Below, piece after piece: positions 27,178-35,434 of a stretch of DNA of 64,000 nt. The notes under the pieces are model-generated. The model was not told the origin of the DNA, made no database searches, and saw only the letters and a list, made by a program, of their open reading frames with translations. The position numbers were made by a program, and so were the translations under genes. This stretch comes from Paracoccus methylovorus (GTDB lineage: Bacteria; Pseudomonadota; Alphaproteobacteria; Rhodobacterales; Rhodobacteraceae): the NCBI RefSeq assembly GCF_016919705.1, contig NZ_CP070371.1:1269501-1333500 (forward strand), given 5' to 3'. Positions within the stretch are counted from its first letter, which is position 1, and every line of letters begins with the position of its first letter.

Positions 27178-27588
27178 TCAGCGCATCGGCGGGATCTGGG
27201 CGCCCGAGCGCGCCTTCGCCAGTGCCTTCTTGAAGATTATCATCGGCAGCAGCAGTACCGCGACGACCCCGAACAGCCAGACGATCAGCGTGGCGATGAT
27301 CCAGGTCGAGACCCCGTTGATCTGCAACCCGTCGGTCAGCCAGGTGGTCACCAGCAACCCAGCAAAGGTGGTGACCAGCGCAATGCCACCGGTCAGGGCG
27401 CGGGCATGCTGGAAGGACAGCTTGAAGATCAGCGGCGCCAGGATCAGGCGGGCGGCGGTGAACACCCCGATCGCCCAAAGGAAACCCGAGATGCTCAACG
27501 TGAAGTCGGGCAGCAGCCATGCGGCCGCCAACAGGCCGACGGCGCTTGCCGCCAGTTCAATGACGATCATGGCGATAAGCCGGATCAT
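27178..27588 (-). CDS. Phage-holin-family-like small membrane protein
   Basis: 136 aa from the ATG at 27588 (GAGGAAAT upstream). Four hydrophobic segments (IRLIAMIVIELAASAVGLL; ISGFLWAIGVFTAARLIL; GGIALVTTFAGLLVTTWL; IIATLIVWLFGVVAVLLL) in a layout like the Phage_holin_4_2/YvlD family of bacterial inner-membrane proteins. No phage genes are nearby, so the family name should not be read as evidence for a prophage. Convergent with the AI-2E gene. Confidence 0.6.
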   Translation of the reverse strand: MIRLIAMIVIELAASAVGLLAAAWLLPDFTLSISGFLWAIGVFTAARLILAPLIFKLSFQHARALTGGIALVTTFAGLLVTTWLTDGLQINGVSTWIIATLIVWLFGVVAVLLLPMIIFKKALAKARSGAQIPPMR

Positions 27589-28108
27589 GGATTTCCTCGC
27601 GAACAAAGGGTTTACGCTATCTTAGCATAAAAGCCGGGCGGGCACCACGCAACCGCCGCCACGCTGCCGCTGTATGAATGTGACCGGGCCTATCCGGCCA
27701 CGCACCATGGCCCCGGTCTGGATTGCGCACAGCACGCGACCAGCCCGCTCACCCCGCCAGCACCCCGGCGCTCGTCACAAGCACGCAACTGCGACATGGG
27801 CGATGCCGCAAATCTCCGATCAGGACACTACGATGCTGGATCATGCGCAAAGGGCCTGCCTCGGGAAGATCGTGGACAAATGGCCAAACTTCGGCGGCGG
27901 GCGGATCATCTGCGGGATCATGTCGCCACGCCTCTGGGATCGCCAAAGTTCGAAACGTCCTGCCTGATCCAACGCCCCACTGCAAACGGGGTGCCTCCGA
28001 TCCATCCACATGCTTTTGGAGATGCCGCCCTGTCCCAGTTTCAGGGTTGACCCGCAGCTTCGTCGGCAGGAACCCTGCACGGGTAGAACAGTCGTTGCAG
28101 GAAATCTG
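27589..28108. other. Intergenic region
   Basis: About 520 bases between the small membrane protein (-) and chaC (+). Overlapping short frames on both strands show no RBS or family features. It must hold the promoters of both divergent genes; no clear -35/-10 pair stands out. Confidence 0.4.
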
Positions 28109-28855
28109 ATGACCAATTGCCGCCCCATCGTGCTGTCCGACGATCATATCGCCCGCGTGGCCTCGGCCGAGGGGCCGCTGCACGATCCGCGCTGGCGGTT
28201 ACTCGAAGACGCCGATCTCGACCTGCTGGCCCACCGGCTCACACAGGGACGGCCACGGCCAATTCCGGTCTTCGCCTACGGCTCGCTGATCTGGAACCCC
28301 GGCTTCGCCGTTCAGTCCCGCCGCCGCGCCACCGCCATCGGCTGGCATCGCAGCTTCTCGATCTCGCTTGAGCATTTCCGCGGCACGCCCGAGCGGCCGG
28401 GCCTGATGCTCGCCCTCGCCTCGGGCGGCAGTTGCGAGGGGTTGGTTCTCGAAATAGCCCAAGAAACTGAGACGCAGTCGCTCCGCGCTGTCTTGCGGCG
28501 CGAACTCGTCGCCCATGAGTTGTCCGCCAACGCCTGCTGGATCGAGGTCGAGACCGAACGCGGCCGCGAGCCAGCCCTGACCTTCTACGCCGACCCGATC
28601 GGCACGCAACTCGCCGAACTGACAGTCGCGCAGCAGGCGCGACGACTTGCCCGCGCTGCGGGGGCCGCCGGATCGGGCGCGGAATATCTGCTGCGCACGG
28701 TCCGAGGGTTGGCAGAGAACGGCATCCATGACGACTACATCTGGGCGCTTCAGCAAATCGTAGCCGAGGAAATCGAAGCCGGACAGGATGAAACCCGGAT
28801 CCACACAGGCCAAGTGCCCGGACCAGCAGGACTGTCGATTTGCACTGAGAGGTGA
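28109..28855 (+). CDS. ChaC-type gamma-glutamylcyclotransferase
   Basis: 248 aa from the ATG at 28109 (GCAGGAAAT upstream). PVFAYGSLIWNPGF is the substrate-binding motif of the GGCT/ChaC fold, and HRSFSISLEHFRGTPERPGL follows, as in ChaC. ChaC enzymes cleave glutathione to 5-oxoproline and Cys-Gly in the cytosol. Length is in the normal bacterial range. Right after it the IS21 remains begin. Confidence 0.88.
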   Translation: MTNCRPIVLSDDHIARVASAEGPLHDPRWRLLEDADLDLLAHRLTQGRPRPIPVFAYGSLIWNPGFAVQSRRRATAIGWHRSFSISLEHFRGTPERPGLMLALASGGSCEGLVLEIAQETETQSLRAVLRRELVAHELSANACWIEVETERGREPALTFYADPIGTQLAELTVAQQARRLARAAGAAGSGAEYLLRTVRGLAENGIHDDYIWALQQIVAEEIEAGQDETRIHTGQVPGPAGLSICTER

Positions 28856-28869
28856 GCCGGTTCGGAGCA

Positions 28870-29577
28870 TAATTCCCATGAGAATTGACCCATGTGCCCC
28901 CAACGCGAGGAGCGACGGGGGCCAGGGAGTGATCCACATGGGACTTTTGAACGTCATCCGCCGGATGGCGCTGCGAGAAAAGTTTCCGATCTGCGAGATT
29001 GCGCGCCGGACCGGACTTTCGCGTAACACCATCAAGAAGTATCTGAACTCCGGCACGGTTGAGCCGAAGGTCGTTGTGCCGGAGCGCCCGAGCAAGCTCG
29101 ACCCTTACGCGGACAAGCTCTCGGCATGTCTGAAGGCCGAGACGTCGAAGTCGCGCAAACAGCGCCGTCCGCTCACGCGTCTGCACGCCGATCTTCGGAT
29201 CGGGCACGGCAAGGAGCGCCAGGCCAACATGCGCTTCCTTGCCATGGAGAACCACTACGTCTTTGAACCGGAGTTCTGCAATCCAGCCGCAGGCTGGGAG
29301 AAAGGCCAAGTCGAGAAGAACGTGCAGGGCGCTCGGCCGCGGCTTTGGCAGCCGATGCCGGACCTCCCCAATCGCGCGACGCTGCACACTCGGCGGGAAC
29401 AGCGTTGCAAGGAGATCTGGCAGGAGATCCCGCACGGTCGTCTGGCCGGAAGCGTCGCCGATGTCTGGGCCGTGGAGCAGGCCGCGCTGATGCCGGTGCC
29501 GCCTGCCTTCGACGGGTTCGTCGAGCAGGGCAAGCGCGTCTTGCCCACCTGCCTGATCAGCTTCGAACGCAATCGCC
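28870..29577 (+). mobile_element. IS21-family remnant
   Basis: The left edge carries AATTGACCCATGTG (28877 onward), resembling IS21-family terminal sequence, followed by a collapsed istA. The right boundary is sharp at about 29577, where the sequence becomes the start of an H-NS gene in the opposite direction. No istB is present. Confidence 0.6.
28938..29577 (+). pseudogene. istA (IS21 transposase) with large internal deletion
   Basis: The start codes for the istA helix-turn-helix (ICEIARRTGLSRNTIKKYLN); after SKSRKQRRPLTRLHADLRI it jumps in frame to the C-terminal part of the integrase core (ENHYVFEPEFCNPAAGWEKG, QVEKNVQGARPRLWQPMP) and ends LISFERNR. About 210 codons remain of about 500, without most of the DDE domain and without a native stop. 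Cannot be active. Confidence 0.8.
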
Positions 29578-29663
29578 TTGAAAGAGGCGATGGCCTTCGC
29601 CACGTTCTTTTCCAGCTGCTTCAATTCGGCCAGCGACAAGGCATTCAGGTCGATATCGGTAAT
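29578..29663 (-). pseudogene. H-NS/HvrA-family gene, 5' fragment cut by IS21 remains
   Basis: The minus strand from 29663 reads TDIDLNALSLAELKQLEKNV and AKAIASF, the N-terminal oligomerisation helix of alphaproteobacterial H-NS-like proteins (HvrA type). It stops being homologous where the istA fragment begins, so the C-terminal DNA-binding part is lost. The codon in start position is ATT after GGGGGACGCTT; either a decayed ATG or a rare native start. Confidence 0.7.
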
Positions 29664-29726
29664 AAGCGTCCCCCGTTGTTATGCCGCCGGTTTAATCCAA
29701 TGGCTGCCAAACGGCAAATCTCGCGC

Positions 29727-30029
29727 TCAATCATAGCCCGTCACCTGTCCAGCCTGATCTCCCGAAGCGGATGGGGCAGGCCAGGCGCGGCGCAGATCCT
29801 CGTCCATCCGGGCGCCGTTCAGGGTTTCCTCATAGGGCGAGCGGTCCCAGGAGGCGTATCCCATCACCGTGCCACCCGGCCCCACCGCATCCAGCAGAGC
29901 CTGGGCGACCCCGGCCGCACCGCCCTCGACCGGGCCAAGCGCCTTCAGCGAGGCGTGGACCATCACCAGATCACCCGGCTGCAAGCCAAGCCGCCGAAGA
30001 TCCGCCGTGATCGTGGCCTTGCTGCGCAT
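29727..30029 (-). pseudogene. AAC(3)-family aminoglycoside N-acetyltransferase, N-terminal fragment
   Basis: The first about 86 residues are typical of AAC(3)-family antibiotic acetyltransferases: LRRLGLQPGDLVMVHASLKA, PGGTVMGYASWDRSPYEETL, EDLRRAWPA. The following 14 residues are unrelated and the frame ends at 100 aa, against about 260-280 aa in the family, so the acetyl-CoA and catalytic parts are missing. It follows the cupin gene by 4 bases and was probably its operon partner before truncation. Confidence 0.75.
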
Positions 30030-30033
30030 GACC

Positions 30034-30441
30034 CTACGGATTGTCCCTGAACCAGTCGGCGATGGCGGGCATATCGCGCTCGAACCCGCCGGGGATGAAG
30101 ACGTTCAGCAGACCGACACGCTCGGCCGTGCGGTTCCTGAAATCATGCGCCACCCCGGCCGGGATGCGCAGGAACGTCCCTTGCGGCGCGTCCAGCCAGT
30201 CCTCCCCGGCAAGGAAGCTGACCGTACCGGCGATGACGTAGAAGATCTCGTCATTGCCCTCATGCGCATGCGCGCCCGGGCCATCGGCGCCGGGCTCCAG
30301 CCACCATTCCGAGACGCTGTAGCGCGCAGCCGTCTCACCCTCGTCGGCCTTGAATACCGCCGTCATCCGGCCGAGTTCATAGCGCCGTCCCTCGCCCGGT
30401 GGCAGATGCAGGACGCCCTTGTCGGTGTGATCGTCGCTCAT
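30034..30441 (-). CDS. Cupin-domain protein
   Basis: 135 aa single cupin. Motif 1 is represented by PGAHAHEGNDEIFYVIAG (metal-ligand His, His and Glu), motif 2 by PAGVAHDFRNRT. The N-terminus HLPPGEGRRYELGRMTAVFKAD is not distinctive. Intact and with a usable start. Function unknown; neighbouring sequence to the left (AAC(3)) and right (SMP-30-like) is degraded, so this is a survivor in a decaying segment. Confidence 0.8.
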   Translation of the reverse strand: MSDDHTDKGVLHLPPGEGRRYELGRMTAVFKADEGETAARYSVSEWWLEPGADGPGAHAHEGNDEIFYVIAGTVSFLAGEDWLDAPQGTFLRIPAGVAHDFRNRTAERVGLLNVFIPGGFERDMPAIADWFRDNP

Positions 30442-30538
30442 CGCTGCCTCCCGGTGGCTGATGGAAAGATCGAAACAGCATAGCCTGACGAGGCCCCGCT
30501 GTCAGGTCCCGCGCCAGGAGCCCCAATGCCCGAAGGCC

Positions 30539-30922
30539 TTACGCCGGATCCTGATCCACCTTGCGCAGAACCACCCTCAGTTTGCCGCTGCTGCCATCAC
30601 CGCAGAAGAACCGTTCGCCGCCATGGGTTCCAGCCCCGAGACCCCGGTGCCCGCCGGCATCTCCAGGCGCTCCAGCCCCGCGCCGGTTGCGGAGTCGATG
30701 CGCCGGATGTCGCTTTCCTCGCCCTGCCAGGTGCCGTGCCAAAGCGTGCCCTCGACCAGGTGACGCCGGTGACGAAGCGGTCGGAGTCGATGCTGCGCAG
30801 CACCTTGCCGGTCTCGGGATCGACCTGATGGATGCGGCGCCCGCGATACTGGCCCATCCAAAGCGAACCCCCGGCCCAGGCAAGCCCGGAATTGCCGCCC
30901 TCGAGCGCGGGAATGGCCGCCA
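30539..30922 (-). pseudogene. SMP-30/Vgb-like beta-propeller gene, frameshifted
   Basis: Three minus-strand frames together give one protein: GGNSGLAWAGGSLWMGQYRG and QVDPETGKVLRSIDSDRFVTG (first frame), then LWHGTWQGEESDIRRIDSAT and LEMPAGTGVSGLE (second), then GGERFFCGDGSSGKLRVVLR (third), ending at 30539. This looks like the C-terminal half of a small beta-propeller of the SMP-30/glutamine-cyclotransferase kind. At least two frameshifts and a missing N-terminus make it non-functional. Confidence 0.7.
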
Positions 30923-31485
30923 ACACCCCGCTGCTGCACCGTGCCTATGACCAGCTTGCCGACCCTGGTCACTGGCTTGCGCCACAAGGGCTGGGCGGAT
31001 TCCCGATCCGCTTCCCCTCGCCCATCGCCCCGGCGACCATGGCTGGCACGTGGACATGGGCTTCGACGACAGCCCGGATTTCATGGAGTGGCGGGTCAAT
31101 GTCAAAAGCAGGGGCCGCGCGTTACTGATGCTGTTCCTGTTCTCGGATATCGGGCCCGGCGACGCACCTACCTGGATCAGGCAGGGCTCGCACGCCGCCA
31201 TTGCCCGCGGATTGCTGCCCCAGGGGGCGGCAGGCGCGACGCTGCGGCAATTGTCGGCGAACGGCTACGCCTCGACCGAGACCTGCCCCGAGGCACTGGC
31301 GACGGGCGCGGCGGCACGGTCTATCTGTGCCATCCGTTCCTGGTCCATGCGGCGCAACCGCACCGGGGGACAAGGCCCCGCTTCATGGCCCAGCCGCCCT
31401 TGCTGCCAAGAGCCGAGTTCGACCCGGCCTTGCCGCCTCGCCCGTCCAGAACGCCATCCGCAGAGCCTGCGGGCTGGCGTTCTGA
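30923..31485 (+). pseudogene. Phytanoyl-CoA-dioxygenase-like (PhyH) gene, truncated and frameshifted
   Basis: Plus-strand pieces in three frames line up: PLLHRAYDQLADPGHWLAPQ and GGFPIRFPSPIAP, then VDMGFDDSPDFMEWRVNV and LLMLFLFSDIGPGDAPT, RQGSHAAIARGLLP, then GTVYLCHPFLVHAAQPHRGT with FMAQPPLLP, ending near PVQNAIRRACGLAF. The distal His (FLVHAA) is readable and an HxD-type site lies at the HVDMGF junction. Frameshifts near 31035 and 31310; the N-terminus is replaced by the SMP-30-like fragment. Confidence 0.7.
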
Positions 31486-31505
31486 GGCCGGCAGGGTCCG
31501 GGGCG

Positions 31506-31955
31506 TTATGTCCTGTGACATGGGCTTATATTATCCAGTTCGCCATAGCGCCGTTTCAGGGCGACACGAATATGCACAGGGATCTCAATCTTGACCAGTT
31601 TCTCCAGGGCCACGAAGACCGAAATGAATTGGGCCTCGAAACAGGGGAGTTCCTGCTGGATGCCCCGCACACGCATAGCGACGGATGTGGTCCCGATCCG
31701 CGTCGGCGCGACATGGCACAGCAAGGGCGCGCGCGGCGTGATTGGGCGCGAAAAGGCGTAATCCATCTTGACGAAAGGCATTCCGTAGCCGTGATCGACA
31801 TTCATCTCGTACCAGCTTTCGCCATCCAGAAGATCATCCCAGAATGCTTCTAGCGCTTCGAGCGCAAAGTCGGCGATCTTGCCGGTATAGGCAATGCGCG
31901 CAGGGTCACAGTCGCCGAAAGCAACGCGGCGGGACCAGATGAAATTCGCTGCCAT
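31506..31955 (-). CDS. Acyl-CoA thioesterase, hotdog fold (4-hydroxybenzoyl-CoA type)
   Basis: 149 aa. RRVAFGDCDPARIAYTGKIADF contains the D-x-x-x-x-x-x-Y/F pattern of the 4HBT active site near residue 17. The protein would hydrolyse a short or aromatic acyl-CoA in the cytosol. It ends in a GC-poor tail next to pseudogenes and starts 6 bases after the ETF-QO stop, so it is likely the last gene of that transcript. Confidence 0.85.
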   Translation of the reverse strand: MAANFIWSRRVAFGDCDPARIAYTGKIADFALEALEAFWDDLLDGESWYEMNVDHGYGMPFVKMDYAFSRPITPRAPLLCHVAPTRIGTTSVAMRVRGIQQELPCFEAQFISVFVALEKLVKIEIPVHIRVALKRRYGELDNISPCHRT

Positions 31956-31961
31956 TTTTTC

Positions 31962-33608
31962 CTACATATTCGGGTAGTTTGGCCCATCGCCGCCCTGCGG
32001 GGTTGTCCAGTTGATGTTCTGGCTGGGGTCCTTGATGTCGCAGGTCTTGCAGTGGACGCAGTTCTGGAAGTTGATCTGGAACTTCGGCCCCTCAGGCGTT
32101 TCCAACACCTCATAGACCCCGGCCGGGCAGTAACGCTGCGCCGGCTCGGCATAAAGCGGCAGGTTCACCGCGATCGGGATCGAGGGGTCCTTCAGCTTCA
32201 GGTGGCAAGGCTGGCTTTCCTCGTGGTTGGTAAAGGAAAACGCCACGTTGGTCAGCCGGTCGAAGCTGAGCTTGCCGTCGGGTTTGGGATAGTCGATGGG
32301 TTTGAAATCGGCGGCCTTGCCGGTGGCCGCGGCGTCGGATTTGCCGTGTTTCCAAGTGCCTAGCGGGTTCCACCCGGTCAGGTTCGCCACCCACATGTCC
32401 ATGCCGCCCAGCATCAGGCTGGCGGTCAGGCCCAGCTTGGACCACAGCGGCTTGACGTTGCGCACCGGCTTCAGGTCGCGGGCGATGGGACCGCTGCGCA
32501 CATCGGCCTCGTAATCGGCAAGCTCGTCGCCCTCGCGGCCCGCGGCGATGGCCGCCGCCGCCGCCTCGGCCGCCGCGATGCCCGACAGCATGGCGTTATG
32601 ATTGCCCTTGATGCGCGGCACGTTCACCAGCCCGGCCGAGCAGCCCAAGAGCACCGCGCCCGGCACCGAAAGCCTGGGGATCGACTGCCAGCCGCCCTCG
32701 GAGATGGCGCGGGCGCCGTAAGCCACGCGCTTGCCGCCCTCCAGCAGTTCGGCGACCAGCGGATGATGCTTGAAGCGCTGGAACTCCATATAGGGGTAAA
32801 CGTGGGGATTGGCATAGTTCAGGTGCACGACAAAGCCGACAAGCACCTGATTTCCTTCCAGATGATAGATGAAGCTGCCGCCGCCGGCATTCTTGCCCAA
32901 GGGCCAGCCCATGGTATGCGTCACCGTGCCGGGCCGGGCCTTGGCGGGGTCGATTTCCCAGATCTCTTTCATGCCGAGGCCGAATTTCTGCGGATCAACG
33001 CCGGCCGAGAGATCGTATTTGCCGATCAGCTCCTTGGCCAGCGAGCCGCGCACGCCTTCGGCGATGAAGACGTATTTGCCGCGCAGTTCCATGCCGGGCT
33101 CATAGGCCGGGCCGGGGGTGCCATCGGCGTTCAGCCCCATCTCGCCGGCCACGACGCCGGCGACGCGGTCGCCCTCGTAGACCAGTTGCGAGCAGGCCAT
33201 GCCGGGAAAGATCTCGACCTCCAGCGCCTCGGCCTGTTCGGCCAGCCAGCGACAGACATTGCCCATGGAGACGATATATTTGCCGTGGTTCGACATCAGC
33301 GGCGGCATGGGCCAGTTCGGGACCCGGATCTGGCCATGCGGGCCGAGCAGGTAAAAGTTGTCCGAGGTGACCTCGGTGGTGATCGGGGCGCCCTTGTCCT
33401 TCCAGTCCGGGATCAGCCGGTCGAGGCCCGAGGTGTCCAGCACCGCGCCCGACAGGATATGCGCGCCGATCTCGGAGCCCTTTTCCAGCAGCACCACCGA
33501 AAGCTCGGGGTTGACCTGCTTCAACCGGATCGCCGCCGACAGCCCGCTGGGACCCCCGCCGACGATAACCACGTCGTATTCCATCGACTCGCGCTCAATT
33601 CCGGACAT
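31962..33608 (-). CDS. Electron transfer flavoprotein-ubiquinone oxidoreductase
   Basis: 548 aa from the ATG at 33608. FAD motif EYDVVIVGGGPSGLSAAIR at the N-terminus, middle domain with YPYMEFQRFKHHP, and a C-terminal [4Fe-4S] cluster motif in NCVHCKTCDIKDPSQNINW. It takes electrons from ETF and reduces ubiquinone at the inner membrane, which links acyl-CoA dehydrogenases to respiration. Genes for its partners EtfA/EtfB lie just upstream in the same direction, separated by repeat copy D. Confidence 0.97.
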   Translation of the reverse strand: MSGIERESMEYDVVIVGGGPSGLSAAIRLKQVNPELSVVLLEKGSEIGAHILSGAVLDTSGLDRLIPDWKDKGAPITTEVTSDNFYLLGPHGQIRVPNWPMPPLMSNHGKYIVSMGNVCRWLAEQAEALEVEIFPGMACSQLVYEGDRVAGVVAGEMGLNADGTPGPAYEPGMELRGKYVFIAEGVRGSLAKELIGKYDLSAGVDPQKFGLGMKEIWEIDPAKARPGTVTHTMGWPLGKNAGGGSFIYHLEGNQVLVGFVVHLNYANPHVYPYMEFQRFKHHPLVAELLEGGKRVAYGARAISEGGWQSIPRLSVPGAVLLGCSAGLVNVPRIKGNHNAMLSGIAAAEAAAAAIAAGREGDELADYEADVRSGPIARDLKPVRNVKPLWSKLGLTASLMLGGMDMWVANLTGWNPLGTWKHGKSDAAATGKAADFKPIDYPKPDGKLSFDRLTNVAFSFTNHEESQPCHLKLKDPSIPIAVNLPLYAEPAQRYCPAGVYEVLETPEGPKFQINFQNCVHCKTCDIKDPSQNINWTTPQGGDGPNYPNM

Positions 33609-33647
33609 GGGAGGGTTCCTCCTGGCTGGCGGATGGGCTTGCGGCAC

Positions 33648-33738
33648 GGGGGTCCCGGGCTCTGCCCCCACGCCTTTTGCGTCCCTCGAGGGCGCGCGCA
33701 AGGCGTTGCCCCCTAGGGTATTTATGCAACGAAGAAGC
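33648..33738 (-). terminator. Terminator-linked intergenic repeat, copy D
   Basis: Between the etfA stop and the ETF-QO start. It contains GGGGG/CCCCC arms (33648-33669), the phrase GGGCTCTGCCCCC shared with copy B, and CCCCTAGGGTATTTATGCAA followed by CGAAGAAGC (33709-33738) shared with copy C. It probably ends or attenuates the etfBA transcript. Confidence 0.45.
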
Positions 33739-34665
33739 TCAGATCTTCCCGGTCAATTCCGGGACGGTTGTGAACAGATCCCCGACGAGACCGTAATCGG
33801 CGATCTGGAAGATCGGGGCCTCTTCGTCCTTGTTGATCGCCACGATCACCTTGCTGTCCTTCATCCCGGCGAGGTGCTGGATCGCGCCCGAGATGCCCAC
33901 CGCCACGTAAAGCTCAGGCGCCACCACCTTGCCGGTTTGCCCGACCTGCCAGTCGTTCGGGGCATAGCCGCTGTCGACCGCCGCCCGCGAGGCGCCCACC
34001 GCGGCGCCCAGCTTGTCCGCCAGCGCCTCGATGATCGCGAAGCTTTCCTTCGAGCCCAGCCCCCGGCCGCCCGAGACCACGCGCTTGGCCGAGGTCAGCT
34101 CGGGACGGTCCGAGGCCGCGACCTCGTCGCCCACCCAGCTCGACAGGCCCGGATCGGCGGCCGCGGCGGCCTCGGCGACCTGCGCCGCGCCGCCGATCCC
34201 CGCCGCGTCGAAGCTCGCGGTGCGGATGGTGAAGACCTTGGTCGCATCCTTCGACTTCACCACCTGGATGGCGTTGCCGGCATAGATCGGGCGTTCAAAC
34301 GTATCCGCGTCGACGATCGCCGACACATCCGACAGCACCATCACGTCCAGAAGCGCCGCAACCCGCGGCATGACGTTCTTGGCATCCGTCGTGGCCGGCG
34401 CGGCGATGTGGCTGTAATCGCCCGCAAGGCTGACGATCAGCGCCGCCGTCGGCTCGGCCAGCCGGTGGCCGTAAAGCGGGTTTTCCGCCACCAGCACGCG
34501 GGAAACGCCGGCGATCTTCGCAGCCTCCGCGGCCGCCGCCTGCGCCTGCGACCCGGCGCAGAGCACCGTCACATCGCCAAGCGCCTTCAGCGCCCCGACC
34601 GCCTTGGCGGTCGCGTCGCGGTTCAGCTCGCCATTCGTGACTTCTCCAAGCAGCAGAACAGCCAT
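33739..34665 (-). CDS. etfA: Electron transfer flavoprotein subunit alpha
   Basis: 308 aa, standard length. The C-terminal FAD-binding domain carries [19 protein letters not shown] and [20 protein letters not shown], the classical ETF-alpha signature. With EtfB it forms the soluble heterodimer that collects electrons from acyl-CoA dehydrogenases such as the one at 35435. Its ATG overlaps the etfB stop by one base. Confidence 0.98.
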   Translation of the reverse strand: MAVLLLGEVTNGELNRDATAKAVGALKALGDVTVLCAGSQAQAAAAEAAKIAGVSRVLVAENPLYGHRLAEPTAALIVSLAGDYSHIAAPATTDAKNVMPRVAALLDVMVLSDVSAIVDADTFERPIYAGNAIQVVKSKDATKVFTIRTASFDAAGIGGAAQVAEAAAAADPGLSSWVGDEVAASDRPELTSAKRVVSGGRGLGSKESFAIIEALADKLGAAVGASRAAVDSGYAPNDWQVGQTGKVVAPELYVAVGISGAIQHLAGMKDSKVIVAINKDEEAPIFQIADYGLVGDLFTTVPELTGKI

Positions 34666-35423
34666 CAGATCACCCCCGCTTCTTTCAACTTGCCCACCAG
34701 CTCGTCCACCGAGCCGACCTTGATGCCGGCCTTGCGCCCCTCGGGCTCGCGCACCGAGACCACCTCCAGCCGCGGCGAGACATCGACGCCGTAATCGCCG
34801 GCCGTCTTCTCATCGAGCGGCTTCTTCTTCGCCTTCATGATGTTGGGCAGGCTCGCATAGCGCGGCTCGTTCAGCCGCAGGTCGGCGGTGACCACCGCCG
34901 GCAGCGCCACCTCGATGGTCTGCAACCCGCCGTCGACCTCGCGGGTGACTTTCGCCTTGCCGCCCTCGATCTCGACCTTGCTGGCGAAGGTCGCCTGCGC
35001 CCAGCCCAGGATCGCCGCCAGCATCTGCCCGGTGGCGTTCATGTCGTTGTCGATCGCCTGCTTGCCGGCGATGATCAGCTCGGTGCCCTCGGCCTTCGCG
35101 ACCGCGGCGAGGATCTTCGCCACCGCCAAGGGCTCGATATCCTGGTGCACGTCCTCGACGGCCACGACCAGGATCGCCCGGTCCGCGCCCATCGCAAGCG
35201 CCGTGCGCAGCGTCTCGGCCGCCTGCTTCACGCCGATCGAGACCGCGATCACCTCGGAGGCCTTGCCGGCTTCCTTCAGCCGGATCGCCTCCTCAACCGC
35301 GATCTCGTCGAACGGGTTCATCGACATCTTCACGTTCGAAAGATCGACACCGGAACCGTCCGACTTAACACGCGCCTTAACGTTGTAGTCGATTACCCGC
35401 TTCACTGGCACGAGAACCTTCAT
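34665..35423 (-). CDS. etfB: Electron transfer flavoprotein subunit beta
   Basis: 252 aa from the ATG at 35423. [20 protein letters not shown] is the expected N-terminus; [20 protein letters not shown] and [20 protein letters not shown] are family hallmarks, the latter part of the ETF-beta recognition-loop region. It begins 12 bases after the acyl-CoA dehydrogenase stop, so gcdH-etfB-etfA are probably co-transcribed. Confidence 0.98.
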   Translation of the reverse strand: MKVLVPVKRVIDYNVKARVKSDGSGVDLSNVKMSMNPFDEIAVEEAIRLKEAGKASEVIAVSIGVKQAAETLRTALAMGADRAILVVAVEDVHQDIEPLAVAKILAAVAKAEGTELIIAGKQAIDNDMNATGQMLAAILGWAQATFASKVEIEGGKAKVTREVDGGLQTIEVALPAVVTADLRLNEPRYASLPNIMKAKKKPLDEKTAGDYGVDVSPRLEVVSVREPEGRKAGIKVGSVDELVGKLKEAGVI

Positions 35424-35434
35424 GGGTGCGCTCC

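Noticed and set aside
27178..27588. Prophage suggested by the holin-like protein
   Set aside because: No lysis, head, tail or integrase genes nearby; the family includes many chromosomal membrane proteins.
28239..29639. 466-codon minus-strand frame starting with H-NS-like residues
   Set aside because: Only the first about 22 residues are H-NS; the remainder is antisense of istA and chaC, so it is a chimera of a broken gene, not a new long protein.
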